NCBI GenBank assembly: GCA_947462335.1
Contig: OX381709.1
Location: 38,868,904-38,932,903, forward strand
Source of the DNA: Harmothoe impar
Taxonomy: Eukaryota > Annelida > Polychaeta > Phyllodocida > Polynoidae
Direction: 5' to 3'
DNA: 64,000 nucleotides
The position numbers and the translations under genes are program-made. Positions 13,100 through 25,859 of the stretch are shown in pieces; positions within the stretch are counted from its first letter, which is position 1, and every line of letters begins with the position of its first letter. The notes beneath the pieces are model-generated. The model worked only from the letters and a program-made list of their open reading frames with translations. It was not told the DNA's origin and searched no databases.

Positions 13100-14934
13100 T
13101 ACAGGTACACGTTTATGTGCAGCTACCATTTGCACGATGTAGGCCTGTGCAAATATCATGATCCGATTGCAGCGTCGGCTGAGTAGCGTGACAAAGGGAG
13201 AGCAAGAATGGAAGAACACCCTCCTTTGCTTTCTGCCGCTAGCTACCATGTTCATTATAGCTCCTGTTTTTCTATGTTCCTAAGTAGGACCTATATCGCC
13301 TTAAAACGTCGGACAAGAACGTCATAAGTTCAAAACATATTGTGCGTCGCATGAAATCGCCTTTTATATTGATATCTCGCACCGAAATTCAGCCAAATGC
13401 CCTTTTCCCCTTTTTTCCCCCAAAAGATATTTACCCTGTTTTGCCATTTTATGGTACAGGCTGATTTGTATCAGTGTAAATAGATATGGCCACACATAGC
13501 TGCTCAGTGTGAAGCTGCATTCTCAATATTAAAGGGTGTACGTGCATTTATTTTCTAGTACTCTTCTTTTCAATCAACATGTTAACAGTGGTTAATCAGA
13601 GAGTGAGGCTTCAATGATAATCAAGTGTCGTGCACTGTGATTGGGGCGGGGGTCTGGGATTTTCTACGCCACCTCCTCTAGATCCCTCTTAAACAAATCT
13701 TCCATTGTCTTAAAACGCACAATATGTTTGTAAAATGAGATCTATTCTCATGCTTTACTCAGGTTGAATACGTTTTTTGATTGTTTATAGTGATAGCCCA
13801 CCGTGAGTAGCACTATAAGGTATGCGCCTGTGAGAGGAGACCAAGTGGAATACCTGGGTAGGACTAGACAGGTGGCCGGCAGGTACAACTATTGGCTCTG
13901 TCCACACTCGACACGAACCCCCTGAGTAAATACCTTAGTGGCCTCTTACCCGGCCTTATTGAAAAGTGCTCGGCCAGCCGTAATGGAATAACCCAGGTGG
14001 CCGGTCAGACCAATATGGCGGGAGGTGGGTTGGAGGTAGGATGGGCAGGTAAGGGGGGTTGGGGGTGGCGTGACCGCCGTGGGGAGGCTGTACCAGGGTG
14101 GTCTCCCTTATCAGCTGCCCTTGCCCCCTGTTATCAGCCTGACTGTGTTCCAGCGACCATGCCCCCAGCCTGCTACTACCACCGGCAGTGATTATCAAAG
14201 TGCCAATGAGTGGTTTACCTAACGCCTCCCCTTGTCGCCATAATAGGCTGGAGGAACAAGCCTGATCCCCCTGCTTTAGTGGCCTGAGCTGCTCACAAAA
14301 ACAGGTTGGAGCTACTCAGTGGGTTTCTCAGAAGAACACAAGAGATCCCTTTATTCGATTGTCAATAGCGACTGGAGACTAGAGGGCCGGGTCAAGGGGA
14401 GCCTCAGGTATAGGACTGATGACGGAGGGGAGGTAGTAATCAGGTTGCACTCATTCTACATGCCGGATCTAGTAGTAAATAGGAAGCTAGGGCCATATGT
14501 TTCAAAAGGTTGAATATAAAGAAACAAAGTAGAATCAGACCTGTTTTGCTAGAGGAAGTCAGGTGACCGGAAACAAACCGTTTCTTCAGACTAAGACCAC
14601 CATACCACCCACCAGTCAGGATACCTAGTCAAATGTATGATCCTCTATTATTGATTGGATTGGGAGTTTTCTGGTCAAATGCATTTAGAAAACGATGTCA
14701 GGGTTGAGATAGGACCACGATCCATACCATCTCGATCAATAGAGCAATTTTACCACAGAACATGCCAAATATCTATCACATCTCTGATCATCATTTCCGT
14801 CGAGTGGCCTTTACCAAATTGAAGATTGACCATGTCATGCCGCACTGCATACGTATTTTACAGTCTTAAAGCATGCGATGCAGTGAATTTTAAACTTGTG
14901 AATTGTGTGAACCGTATGATATTGCAACGGTAAG

Positions 14935-17255
14935 GTCAGGCAAAGACTATCATGCAATACCCAGGAGGCAAAACCAAATTAACTGAAAGGCTTCATATTA
15001 CATTTGTACCAAACAGCTGAGATTGCGGCATTCTTAGACACACCACAGCAATGCCTTATCATATTGCCACATTCACAAACAAACTATTTGTGTCATCTAT
15101 GCTCAGTCTAATAGTGATTGTTGGGACCTAAAAAGAGTATTGAGAATTCCATGAGATAGGCCCCCTAGGCGTAGAACTCTCTGAGATGCAACATTCTCAT
15201 CTTACTCTAAATAACAGATGGGTCTGATAGCTAGCATTGCTATGTAGTTAGTGACCAGTTCTACCGGACTGCCACAGTCAGTCAGTTTATATTCCTGACC
15301 CTCTGTAAGGGATGTAGTCAAAACATTTCCCATATAGCTTTGACCACAGGCGTACACTGAGCTGTGGGAGATGGTCGGCATAGGTTATATAAGTGTAAAG
15401 GTCTGACACTGTGGAGGCACGGTCATCCAGGTGACCACGTGACCAAACACTACATACAGCTAGTTCCCACAGCAATCAATAGATGTCACTGTGGGAACTA
15501 GCTGTATGTAGTGTTTGGTCACGTGGTCACCTGGATGACCGTGCCTCCACAGTGTCAGACCTTTACACTTATATAACCTATGCCGACCATCTCCACCACA
15601 GCTCAGTGTACGCCTGTGGCTTTGACCGATTATATTTCTCAGAAAGAGCTCCATCACATTAGCATTTATATCTGCAAATCGGCACATGAATGCCAAATCT
15701 ACATTTGTTGTATAAAATCAGCCACTCACACTCAGTATTAAAAAGTGTGAGAGCCATTAATCCAATGTTACAATTAGCATTATCCTTCTCTTAATTCCAG
15801 TGCCATTCATTATGTTGTAACTGAATCTCTCTCCATATCAAAGATAGAGGCTTTCCTCAACCATGAAAAAAATACCTTATAATTTCAGTAGGCCTCAGTA
15901 AAGAAACATCCATCTTAGGGTCTTTTACCGTATGCATATCAGAAAGAGATGTTAGGGGTCTACTGGCTATGGCTGTCTTCCTTTGTTCTAGCGGCATGTG
16001 GACATCTTCCCAGAGCCCTTTTCTTGTCGCTCTCAAGAATCAGTAGCATGAAACCTTTTTACAATGGAGACTCTGATACACTCTCAAAGGGAAAATTTGC
16101 TTGGTACTTCCAGCCTTCATACGCATAATTTATTGTATATATGTATGCTCTTCGTCTGGTCCACATATAGTCTCCATAGAGCCTCTAGCTGTCTAGTATA
16201 CGTGTAATTGGTAATTAATTAATATGGAATTGCTCAATAGCTAGTTTGAGAAAGCACAATTTCAGGAATTTTCAGGATCTAAGAAGTTGTGACATTCAAT
16301 TGCACCCCCACCACTTGATTGAACCTACAACGTGGTGTAAAAAATAGCGCTTTAATTATTCATATTGAGAAAAAACACTTTTCACTTTTATCATTATGAT
16401 TACCGGTATATATTGTTGAAGCATAAGATATCCCCAAATATCTCTTGCTTGAAGAATAAGATATTGTAATATTATGGTGCATATCGACATCTTGATTTCC
16501 ATGCTCACTATCCTCACTATCATATCGCAACCTACATTTCCCGATTTCCATAAACTTACTGCATATTATGATATGCCAATCTCTATTACAAGGGTACCAT
16601 ACACAATAGGGTGCATTCCTCTAGTATCCCAAGGCCAACGGCGGATCAATGTTTCTGTTGCCAAGTAACAATTGCTGGTCCTTTTCGACAGTGAAACAAC
16701 AGGAAATGTAGCAACAATAGGAGCCTATTCTTATTATCATATTGCAACAAGGGTGCCACTCCTGAAACCACAAATGGTCTAGTCCTGACAGTTCTTCCCC
16801 TTCCATTGTCTTATCAAGCATTATATGAATAGCACCCCTGACTGTACAGATAGGTTAGTGCTACAGTAATGTCTTTATGAAGTAGATATGGCTAACTATA
16901 TGACATTCTATGTAGCTTTATTTCAGCATTTGTATGTATGTAACTCTAAGGTTATCTAAAAAGGCCAATGATAATTACTGCACCCAGAAATATTGACACT
17001 ATTTTTAGTCTGCTTTTAGATGTGTGGTGTGAATGATCAACACTGGGTAGCTAGCTGTCTGTATTAGCAATGTAAACACAGGCACTGGGTCTTTTTTTTC
17101 AGTGTTAATTGTCTCTAGGCTAATGATCAATTGACATTGCTGTCATGAAAGATGTTGGGAGCTGTCAGCGCGCAGCACACATAGTTATGAAAAGCACACT
17201 TAGTCTGTTAGAAAGGAGAGTACTCAGTCAGTGGGAGTCATTTAGTGTTTTCTAT
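14935..17255. repeat. Segmental duplication, block A (first unit)
   Basis: Collinear by eye with 21855-24110. Shared landmarks include ATGCCTTATCAT followed by GCCACAT, ACCTTAT then ATTTCAGTAGG, CTCAGT then GAAGAAACA, ATCAATTGACATTGC, and TACTCAGTCAGTGGGA. Divergence is substantial, so the duplication is old. The palindrome at 15344-15619 has no counterpart in the second unit. Confidence 0.7.
15344..15619. repeat. Near-perfect palindrome with about 130-bp arms
   Basis: The left arm 15344-15472 is the reverse complement of the right arm 15489-15619, around a 16-nt spacer. The only difference I find is a 2-nt indel next to GAGATGGTCGG. Beyond CCACAGGCG on the left and CGCCTGTGG on the right the match stops. 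Possible explanations are a recent foldback element, a palindrome kept identical by gene conversion, or an assembly/template-switch artefact. Confidence 0.9.
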
Positions 17256-18329
17256 ATGAAATCTCATTTAAATAAATCAACAGATGACTACTGCTACAAT
17301 TGATAATTCACACATATACCTATAAGTATGTGGTGCACAGCTTGGTGAACAGGTCAGAGCATGTGTGACCTATGGATAAAGGCAATCATTGTCTAAGTAG
17401 ACAATCTAGTAGCAAACACGGTGTGGCCCTGCTTGTGTGATGTGGATGTGTGTTGCAGATGTGGCCCTAAGTGGGCTAAACGATGGGCTCCCATCGGTTT
17501 AGGGCACTGGACAATGGTGTGGCCCCAAGCGGGCTAACCAAGTTGGGAGCAGAGCAATTTTAGAATGGGCTGCCAATTTTGGGCTCAGTTAAGTTTTTGG
17601 ATGGGCTGCCAACTTAGGACTCAGATCCGTGTTTTGGTAGGCTGCCCAATTTGATGCCACAGCACTGCCTGGGGTATTTAAGGGATACTCTCTTGTTGAA
17701 TAAGATATCCTAGGTCCTGCTAATTAACCCACCTATTGCATGCATAATCATATTCTTCCTATCCAATTATGGAAGTATCAAGCAGGCCTATTGTTATCAG
17801 GTTTAAGCCATATGCAGCTTAGATAAGTCACATTGATTTGGTCTCTCAGTACACATAGGCCTTCAACCCATATTTCGGACCTATATATAGGAAGCATGAG
17901 TCCAGTATTAAGCAAACTGTAATGCAACAGAAATGAATAGCCCCTTAGAGAACCTCCTTTTAATCATTCAAATGTGTAGTCTACCTTATTTCCAAACTAT
18001 AAGAACATCTGTTTATTGATTGTTTCCTATTCTACACCATTTTAACATTCCCATGTATCATCGTATAAATGCGAATTCATCTGGCTTTGTTAAAAGAAAA
18101 TGAAACCCCCCTCAGTTTTGCCAAACTTCAAGCAGCCAATCCAAGCTAAAACCAAATTGGCCCCATGGAGCTTGCTACTAGGGCAATTTGATTAAGACTG
18201 AAGACCCCTAAAAACCTATGGAACAGTTTATCAATTTTCTTGAACTTTGGAAAAGAAATGGACCGAATCTGATCTAATTCCTTCATCAGGCCCAGTGGAA
18301 CCAATGCATTTTGGTACCAACAGCAATTA
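17256..18329. other. Intronic stretch between duplication blocks
   Basis: Contains a few loosely repeated phrases around 17.45-17.65 kb (GGGCTAA and GGGCTGCC recur). No gene or element that I can identify. Confidence 0.4.
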
Positions 18330-18925
18330 TGTGTAGAGGGTGAGTCTCTATTGCTGGATCCCTTTCGTGTGAAGACATATGGAACACTGAACAGGTAACT
18401 AATGGCTAGACTAACGACGCAGGTGGTCTTTGATGTCAGGTGTACTGTAGACATTGACCTACCTGACCTGTAAGCCATTAAGGAATTCCCCCTGTCAATA
18501 CAGCTCACTGTCCTACCTGATAACACCACGCCCTCTTGGCATCAGGGGTGTCAGGGTACATTTGGCACGCATCAGTCTGTCAGCGAGAGATTAGTCCCTC
18601 TCCATCTCATTCCTACTCTATCTCTATCAGGAAGACCACCTGGAGAGATAGGCCGCACCTGAACCCCTTAGCACACATGGATGAGTATAAACTCGCTCTA
18701 AGACAGCCCAACAAATGCCACCTTGGTGGCAGGGTAACAATCAGACCACCATCTACTCCTGGAGGACCTTGGCCACACAAGATACCTTAAAAAAGCACAT
18801 CCACCTAAATCTGGCCTTGATAAACGACCCAGAAAAGACCACACCAAAAGCTTGGCATGAGTGATGGTCCCTGCTGCAACCTGTGCAAAGGCAGGGACGC
18901 CTGTGTGAAGCAGACTAAGCCTGAA
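18330..18925. repeat. Segmental duplication, block B (first unit)
   Basis: Matches 27930-28620 in the same orientation. Shared strings include GACCTACCTGACCTG, GGAAGACCACCTGG, ACAAATGCCACCT, ACCTTGGCCACACA, AAAAGCTTGGCA and TGATGGTCCCTGCTGCAACC followed by TGTGCAAAGGCAGGGACGCC. The final 60 bases are almost identical, making this the clearest part of the duplication. Confidence 0.85.
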
Positions 18926-19859
18926 GGCATGCCGTAGTCACAGCGGAGTCTGTCAATGGTAAGGAATAGGGCAATAGAGGAAGGGATTGTGGATAGGTGG
19001 GACTCAGTAGTAATTCTACTGGTGGCAGCCTTAGAATTTTCACTCATTCATTCTGATTTCTGTCTCGCTGCAGAATAGAGTGGGGTAATGGATTGGAATT
19101 ACTACTAGTGCAGCTTTCATTACAAAGTCAAAGCCAAAAGTCAGCATACATATGTGTGTGTGTATGTGTGTAAATCAGAGAATAGAAAGGCAGGGACAGA
19201 TTGAGGCAGAGAGAAAACACAAGAGACTGTCAAACATGTCCTGGCTGACAGAGGAGGGGAAGAATCAAATGGTAGCAGAAAAGAGGACAGAGAGAGACAA
19301 AGACAAAAAGCAATACCTGACAGAAAGACCTTAAGACAAGAAAACAGGGACGCCAAGTTATCCCACTCCCAAATCGTTACGATTTCTGGGCCTCAAAATT
19401 ATTTTTAAATCCCTTTTATCCCCTTTCAACTAGACCTGATTCGGGCTTGATTCAAAGTGATTGGGGAGGGGGTGATATATCCCCACCCACCACTGTCTGT
19501 CGTAACGTGCCTGATGGGTGCTAGACCTGATTTTGAAAATATGGAAAAATTCCTAAAAGTCGTAATTTGCAAACAGAAATCGTAATGGTCGTAATTTTCG
19601 AAAAAATTGTAACACTTGGCATCCCTGAGAAAAGAAATGAATGGTATATGTGATATATATCACATGTGGACCAGGGCATTTTTTTTGCGATACTGTTGTT
19701 TTCATTTAGTTGTTTTTTTCACTGTTTTTATCTATAAAGTTTTAAATTAAATGTAAGTAAAGATTGAATATTTGATTAACATCGCAAACAACTCAGGGTC
19801 AGGGTGATAAAGGGATTGAATTGGTGGACTAAATGACTGAATCCATAAATTTTATTTCA

Positions 19860-20190
19860 GGAACAATGAATTATTTGTAAATTCTGAGAGCAGGAATGTA
19901 TTCCTGGGTCAAAACTACCCTCAAATCATGTGTCACACAAGTATGTTATCATATTTCAGCTGAGCAGGTGGGTGTGGGCGAGCCGGTGGGTGTGGGCGAG
20001 CTGGTGATGTGTGGGTGAGCAAGTTGGGCTAGGCAAGCAGGTGGCTGTGGACGTCAGCGCCCGCCCGTTTTACGTCTCGGCCGAAAAGTGAGTCGATCAG
20101 ACCGTCAGCAGCGACACCATCTCCGATGAGAAACTGCGGTCTGCACCATGTTGCTCGCTTTGTAGTCCACCTGAGCATGCGCAATAGTTA
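19860..20190. repeat. Dispersed composite repeat C: 18-bp array plus conserved tail, copy 1
   Basis: A conserved lead (ATGTGTCACAC, then GTTATC and ATTTCAG) is followed by about five degenerate 18-bp units of the GTGGGTGTGGGCGAGCAG type (about 19968-20048). A conserved tail follows (CGTCAGCGCC, then TTTTACGTCTCGGCC and AAAAGTGAGTCG). Two related copies lie at 24850-25180 and 25220-25440. Confidence 0.8.
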
Positions 20191-21189
20191 GCACAGCATG
20201 TATTTAATTCCATCCAGCACGCTACCGGTGAAATTTGTTTTGGTGTAGTATTTCACTGTTTTAATCCACTGATGATCGGTCGATCACGTTTGCATAGATC
20301 TAATATATTAAGGCTATGAATGTGAACAGGGCATCTGTACTTCTCTTCATTTGTTACAGAAATAAAGAATTTCAGCTTTTGTCAACAGGCCGCCCTGATG
20401 ATTTTTGGTGTTTTTCGGTCATCCACTGTGTAAACTATGGCCTTATCTTCATTTTCATGAAGGTTACCGAAGGTAGAGGCAATATTGCGGCCTCAGAGCG
20501 TATTAAAAAGCGTCTCAACCCATTTTTACATAAGAATAAAGAGCATTTCATGCAAAGTGACACTTCATGAAGGTCTGTAGTTTGCTTGAAACCCCATCCT
20601 TTAGCATTAAGCTGAAAAAGTTGGTTTTGTGCTGTTTAGGTGACTTTTTTTCAATATCAATTTTGTATATGAAATATTGCTTCTTTTGTTTCAATATTTG
20701 ATAGCATGGATTGGCATCTATCAAGACTTGTATGCTGCAGCATTTAGATATTTTATTTGCTGTTTTTTCACAGCAAAATAACACCCAAAAGGCAAGGGAT
20801 TTTTTTAGCAAAAATACCTGTCGTATAAGAACCTGGCACAGGGGTGCCCTGTTTCAATAAAGAAGAAAAGAACAGAAAGAATGAAGCAAGACACCAGAAA
20901 GGTAGAAAGGACGCAAGCAAAAGGGGAAGCTATCAATGATAGAAGTAATGGAGCAATGAGACCTGCCGCATGGTGTGGTAGATGGGAGATAAAAACATGC
21001 ACCATCTGCACATTGTACAACCCTTGTAGCCGGAGGCTGAATTCATATCTCTCCACACATATAAGGATTGCCGATTCACTGTGTGGGGTATCTGTAAGGG
21101 TAATTTATTTATGGACAACTTGGCACTGGCCCTTGTACGTGGGCAGTGCCCTGGGGCCTACATGGTGTGCAGGGTATATTTCGATGATG

Positions 21190-21695
21190 GAACTGATAAC
21201 TGGTGAATGTCACTTATTAGGATGATCCTTCGGCTTATGCCCCAGGGTCACAAGCCATAGATCCGGGGTTAGGATGATAGGAGACAGGGGGTGCAGGTGT
21301 TCTAGTATCTAGAGAGATAGTGTGATGTTGGGGGTATTCAACCAGAATCTGGACACATTTGATTTACTCACTATTGTATAGCTACTTTTAGAGTGTTATC
21401 AATGGTAAAGACATTCAGGTTAGTGATGTCATATCTATTGTATCAAACCCAAAAATATAATTTCCATAAAGAAATGTATAACACTTAACAGGGGTTCTCT
21501 CTTAGATACAACGACATATCTAGACTATGTAATTCTCATTGAAAATACATCAGTATTCTACCCCATTCACCTACCGTTGGCCTCCCCAACCGAGCTGTGT
21601 ACGAGAGAGCATTGGTGCTTTGGCCAAGCAGACTTTGTGAAAGTTGTGACACTATGGACATCAACTGAGGACCGTCCACTCTTGCCACCTCCCGT
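21190..21695. repeat. Segmental duplication, block D (first unit)
   Basis: Weaker collinear similarity to 29165-29845. Examples are GATAAC-GGTGAA, GATC-GGGGTT, AGC-TTGGTGC, GTGAAAG and GAGG-CCGTC. It ends just before block A of the second unit begins. Confidence 0.5.
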
Positions 21696-21854
21696 CTGAG
21701 TTAAGTTCCCCCTCTACATGGTTATGGACACTGCCACAACATATATTACATGTATTAGGATATTGGCGGCAGAGTTGACCACTAGAAAAAGTTTCTTTGC
21801 GCAAACACATACGTTCTACTCCCAGTTACAGGAGTGACAGTTACGGAATTTCAA

Positions 21855-24110
21855 TGCGGAAATCCTTTAGAATGCCAGACAATGACTGGCATGCATAACA
21901 CAGGAAAGATCACCAAATGGACTGGTGGGTTTCAGATTACCAAATTGCCGAGATGAAATTTTGGTACAGTTTGACACGAGATAGTCATGCCTTATCATGT
22001 CGCCACATGACATCCACAAAGAAACTACTTTGAATTGATCGGGCATCAGGAGAAGTACTGTATTCAGATGTAAGGGTGTAGATCACGTAGAGATAAAACA
22101 TTAAAGTCATATTAGCCAATACATTATTCTAGATGTGTACTAGCAAACAGGGTGGGTGTAGGGCCATTCAAATACAGCATTTGCACCTTGCTTGTTAATC
22201 AGACCACGTTTCAAGAAGGGGCTATATAGTTATAATTTAGAGGTCCATATACTTAGCAAAAAAAGTCGAGCAAAACAATGGTTACGAAGGGCTGACTCGG
22301 GAGATGGCTTAAGGTGAAATGGATTGTAGCTACAAAGCACCCTTTTGTTAACTGCGTTGGAATTATGTCTAGGTCAGCATTTATATTGAATGTTTATTGA
22401 ATTATACGCAACTAAGTTACTAACTTCTATTTGCAGCAGTCTTTTACCTGTCTTTCTCTGTCAATTGTCATTTATCACAGTTGCAATGAACATCAGAATC
22501 GACATCTATATTCATTAGGTAAAGGCCTAATAGCACTCTCTGTGGTAGCCAAGGGGACTTACTGTGTACAATTTCTAACCATAGGTTTCATCACATTACA
22601 GTTATATTTGCAACTGCATCAACATAGAGGCTAGATTCATAGCATCCATTGGTTTTATTGAACAGGGCGTTCACCTTCAGTTTTCAAAAGCGGGAGGGCC
22701 GCCAATCCAATCGTATACATTTAGCTCTCTTTATTCTCAACCCAGGCCACATACTATTCTTTTTATTATTCATTTCCAGAATCTCCTCTTTATATTCAAG
22801 ATCAAAGTTCTCTGTGACTATTAAAAAGATACCTTATCATTTCAGTAGGTCTCAGTGAAGAAACAGCCCTCTCTCCAAGAATACGTCCCTTACTCATAGG
22901 CCTATATGCACTTCAGTTAGAAAAGGAAGTGGGGGAGAGGTTCACTAGCCAGCCCCTTTGTTCTATTATCATATGGATGTCTCCAAAGACAGCAATGACT
23001 CGTTTTTCCTGAAGCTCTATAGTAGGAGAATTATTAGGAATATTCCTAAAATGCAGATTCTGATGCACTTTCAAAATGAAATCTTGCCACAGCTTTACAT
23101 GTGTAGGGTAGGTTCATTGGGAGCCTGCGGTTGCTGTGCACATTTTCCTATGCCAGCTTAAACTAGTTCACATTGTAAGTACCTTCGGGCACATCAAAAT
23201 AAGACGTATAGTATAAATTTGTAATTTCCAACCAAGGGTTGACTAACTTGTGATTCGTATTGCTAATTCCTGTTGAAGCTTTTTATTTATACGAATTCTT
23301 TTAAAACCCATGATTTATACTAATTTGACCTAGGCTCGTCCAATATGCATCCTCAGTCGACCATCACTTCTAACACTATTTAAAGAATAGAAAACGACTT
23401 TCTACACAAAACTGTCTGTTTTACTATCATGTACGAATGTATCTTTCAAAGTTTTAAGACTGTTAGTTACACACCATTTAGTCTGAGGGACGACCTGCCC
23501 TGCCCTATTGATATCAATTGCCGACATGGCCTGCCATTAATTGACAACAAAAACGTAGGTTCCTTTCCCTTGAACGGTTTGCCTGATCACGTGGGGTATC
23601 AGTTGTGTCTGGCCAAAACACATAGAAACAGACAAAACGTCAGAATAGCTTTTGAGAAATCTGTATATTAGGCTAATGTACCTGACATGGCGTTATCCTC
23701 ATACATTAAGGCACATAATTATGGCACCTTGATATGCACTATAGGAAACTATGTTATTCCATGTCAAAAGCTTCTGAATAGGCTCTTGCTATTACTCCAT
23801 TCAAGAATATTGACACAGTTTATAGTCTGCCCCATGCTTTTTGATGTGCCAAGTGAATGACCAACACTAGGCAGCTGTCTATATTAGCAAAGTAAACATG
23901 AGCACTGGGTCTGGTTGTTCAGACTACATTATTCATGGCTAATTGTCGCCACGCTAGGTGAGTGTAAACAAATTAAAAAGCAATAATCAATTGACATTGC
24001 CGTCATGGAAGATGGGGCCTGTCAGCACACAGCACACATAATTACAGGAAGCAATTGCTCACTTTGTTAAAAAGCAGTACTCAGTCAGTGGGAATAATGC
24101 AGTGTTGACT
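21855..24110. repeat. Segmental duplication, block A (second unit)
   Basis: Counterpart of 14935-17255 in direct orientation, about 6.9 kb away. Most similar near 22.0 kb, 22.83 kb and 23.8-24.1 kb. Open frames inside it are short and unrecognised. Confidence 0.7.
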
Positions 24111-24664
24111 TTGTGGGAATGGTTTCCTTCTTAAAACCTATTGGCAAATAATTATCCTACAATAGCTTACTCTCACACATGCTCCCTAAGAAGATAAGAA
24201 GACCCCAATGATGTCGTCAATGGACATCCTCTAAGGTAGGATGACCTTATAAATCACCGTATACAGCTTGTATATGGTTTGATAAACAACCAGCCCAATG
24301 TATGTGCCGCGGGCTTGTCATAATCAAATGTATTTATTAGGTTTCACCATGGATTCTTAGCATCCGAATTTACACAGTATAGATCCCTGCCATCATTCAG
24401 CAAATCTTCCTTGCTCTGTTTTATTTTTCGTTCAAAGCTGGTTTCTGTTCCAGTAAATGTTTTCTCAAAGAAGGCCATTAAATGGTGTAATTGACAGTTT
24501 TTAGGACAACCCTCCTGCAGAGGGCATGGCCGCAATAGGTGAGTTGTGGTTCGTTGTTTATGGTGATTATTTTTAATCCTTTTTTTCAGTTATCTAAAGG
24601 ACACTTGCAGAAATCAAAGAGGAAGAGTGACTAACATCACAGAGCGACTCAGGGTTCATGGGGC

Positions 24665-24835
24665 AAGGGGGACTGAGAGTCTGGACACCCGAGCGAGAGT
24701 CCCGACACCCGAGCGAGAGTCACGACGCCCGAGCGAGAGTCCCGACGTCCGCCCGAGAGTCCAGACGCCGAGCAAGAGCCCCGACGCCCGCCCGAGAGTC
24801 CGGACGCCTGAGCGAGAGTCATTAGAAAGTTGAAT
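24665..24835. repeat. Minisatellite, about 20-bp CGAGAGTCC-GACGCCCGA unit
   Basis: Seven to eight degenerate units of CGAGAGTCCCGACGCCCGAG. The same unit reappears at 25605-25690 on the far side of the 18-bp arrays. Confidence 0.85.
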
Positions 24836-24849
24836 GAGTGATCTAATTT

Positions 24850-25180
24850 GAGTACAAGACGTTATTTCTCATTTCTGACAGCAGAAACAGGGTCCTCGTC
24901 AAAAACTACACTGATGTCATGTGTCACACGTGAAGGTTATCTCATTTCAGGCAAGCAGGTGACTGTGTGCAAGTAGGTGGCTGTGGGCAAGCAGGTGGTT
25001 GGGGGCAAGCAGGTGGTTGGAGGCAAGCAGGTGGTTGGGGGCAAGCAGGTGGTTGGGGGCAAGCAGGTGGCTGTGGGCGTCGTCGCCCGCCAGCTAGTAA
25101 ACGCTGCTTTACGTCTCGGCCAAAAAGGGAGTCGGTCTGAGCGTAAACTGCAACAGCATCTTCGTTTCTGTTTCGCCGTG
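24850..25180. repeat. Composite repeat C, copy 2 (seven 18-bp units plus tail)
   Basis: The lead GTCATGTGTCACAC and CTCATTTCAG is followed by seven near-identical 18-bp units of GGCAAGCAGGTGGTTGGG (about 24953-25078). The tail contains TTTACGTCTCGGCC. Each unit contains CAGGTG, an E-box sequence. Confidence 0.85.
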
Positions 25181-25219
25181 TTGGTCGGTCATGGGGTGGC
25201 GTGCGTTGCAGATGATTTT

Positions 25220-25440
25220 GACCGGTGGGTGTGGGCAAGCAGGTGGGTGTGGGCAAGCAGGTGGGTGTGGGCATGCAGGTGGGTGTGGGCGTCAGCGCCC
25301 TGCAGCGCGTAACCTCCGTTTTATGTCTCGATCGGAGCGTCAGCAAGACATGGCGTCAGCGCCCTGCAGCGCGTAACCAATGTTTTACATGTCGACAAAA
25401 AAGCAAGTCGGTTGGAGCGCAAGCAGCGACACCCCACCCC
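25220..25440. repeat. Composite repeat C, copy 3 (four 18-bp units plus duplicated tail)
   Basis: Four 18-bp GTGGGTGTGGGCAAGCAG units (25224-25290) are followed by the tail GCGTCAGCGCCCTGCAGCGC. That tail is itself present twice, near 25288 and 25354. Confidence 0.8.
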
Positions 25441-25444
25441 CCAG

Positions 25445-25600
25445 TCTCCCCATTCACCCTTTTCCCTTTTCCGTTCTCCCTTTTTCCCGTTCTCCCTTTT
25501 CCGGTCCCCCTGCCACCGCTCCCTTTTCCTCTTCTCCCTTTTTCCCTTCTCCCTTTTCCCCTTCTCTCTTTTCCCCTTCTCCCTTTTCCTGATCACCCGC
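25445..25600. repeat. Polypyrimidine minisatellite (CCCTTTTCC/CTTCTCC)
   Basis: Pure C/T tract built of variants of CCCTTTTCCCCTTCTC. It lies between composite repeat C and the second GAGAGTCC minisatellite. The long Pro/Phe/Leu open frames through it are simple repeats, not genes. Confidence 0.9.
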
Positions 25601-25604
25601 CCCT

Positions 25605-25690
25605 GACCGAGAGTCCGGACGCCCGACCCAGAGTCCTGACGCCAGACCCAGAGTCCGGACGCCCGACCGAGAGTCCAGACGACCATGAGT
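25605..25690. repeat. Second array of the 20-bp GAGAGTCCGGACGCCCGAC unit
   Basis: Four units of the same minisatellite seen at 24665-24835. About 70 bases further on is a perfect palindrome TGCGCATGCGCA (about 25757-25769), an NRF1-type site. A related GAGCATGCGCAA follows composite copy 1 at about 20173. Confidence 0.85.
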
Positions 25691-25859
25691 CCTTTGTCTT
25701 TTTGTGTGATTCTTCCCTCCGTGTGCTGCTCGTGGTACAATGGCGGTGTGTTTTGTCCACCTCCTGTCTGCGCATGCGCAGTGGGTGGCATTCACTCTGG
25801 ATAGCTTTACTTTCCCGCGCGGACAAAGTCAGTCTATGATATCATACAATTTCATGTAG

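Noticed and set aside
25225..25839. 204-residue plus-strand open frame
   Set aside because: It is made of 18-bp arrays, a polypyrimidine tract and a minisatellite; no unique protein domain.
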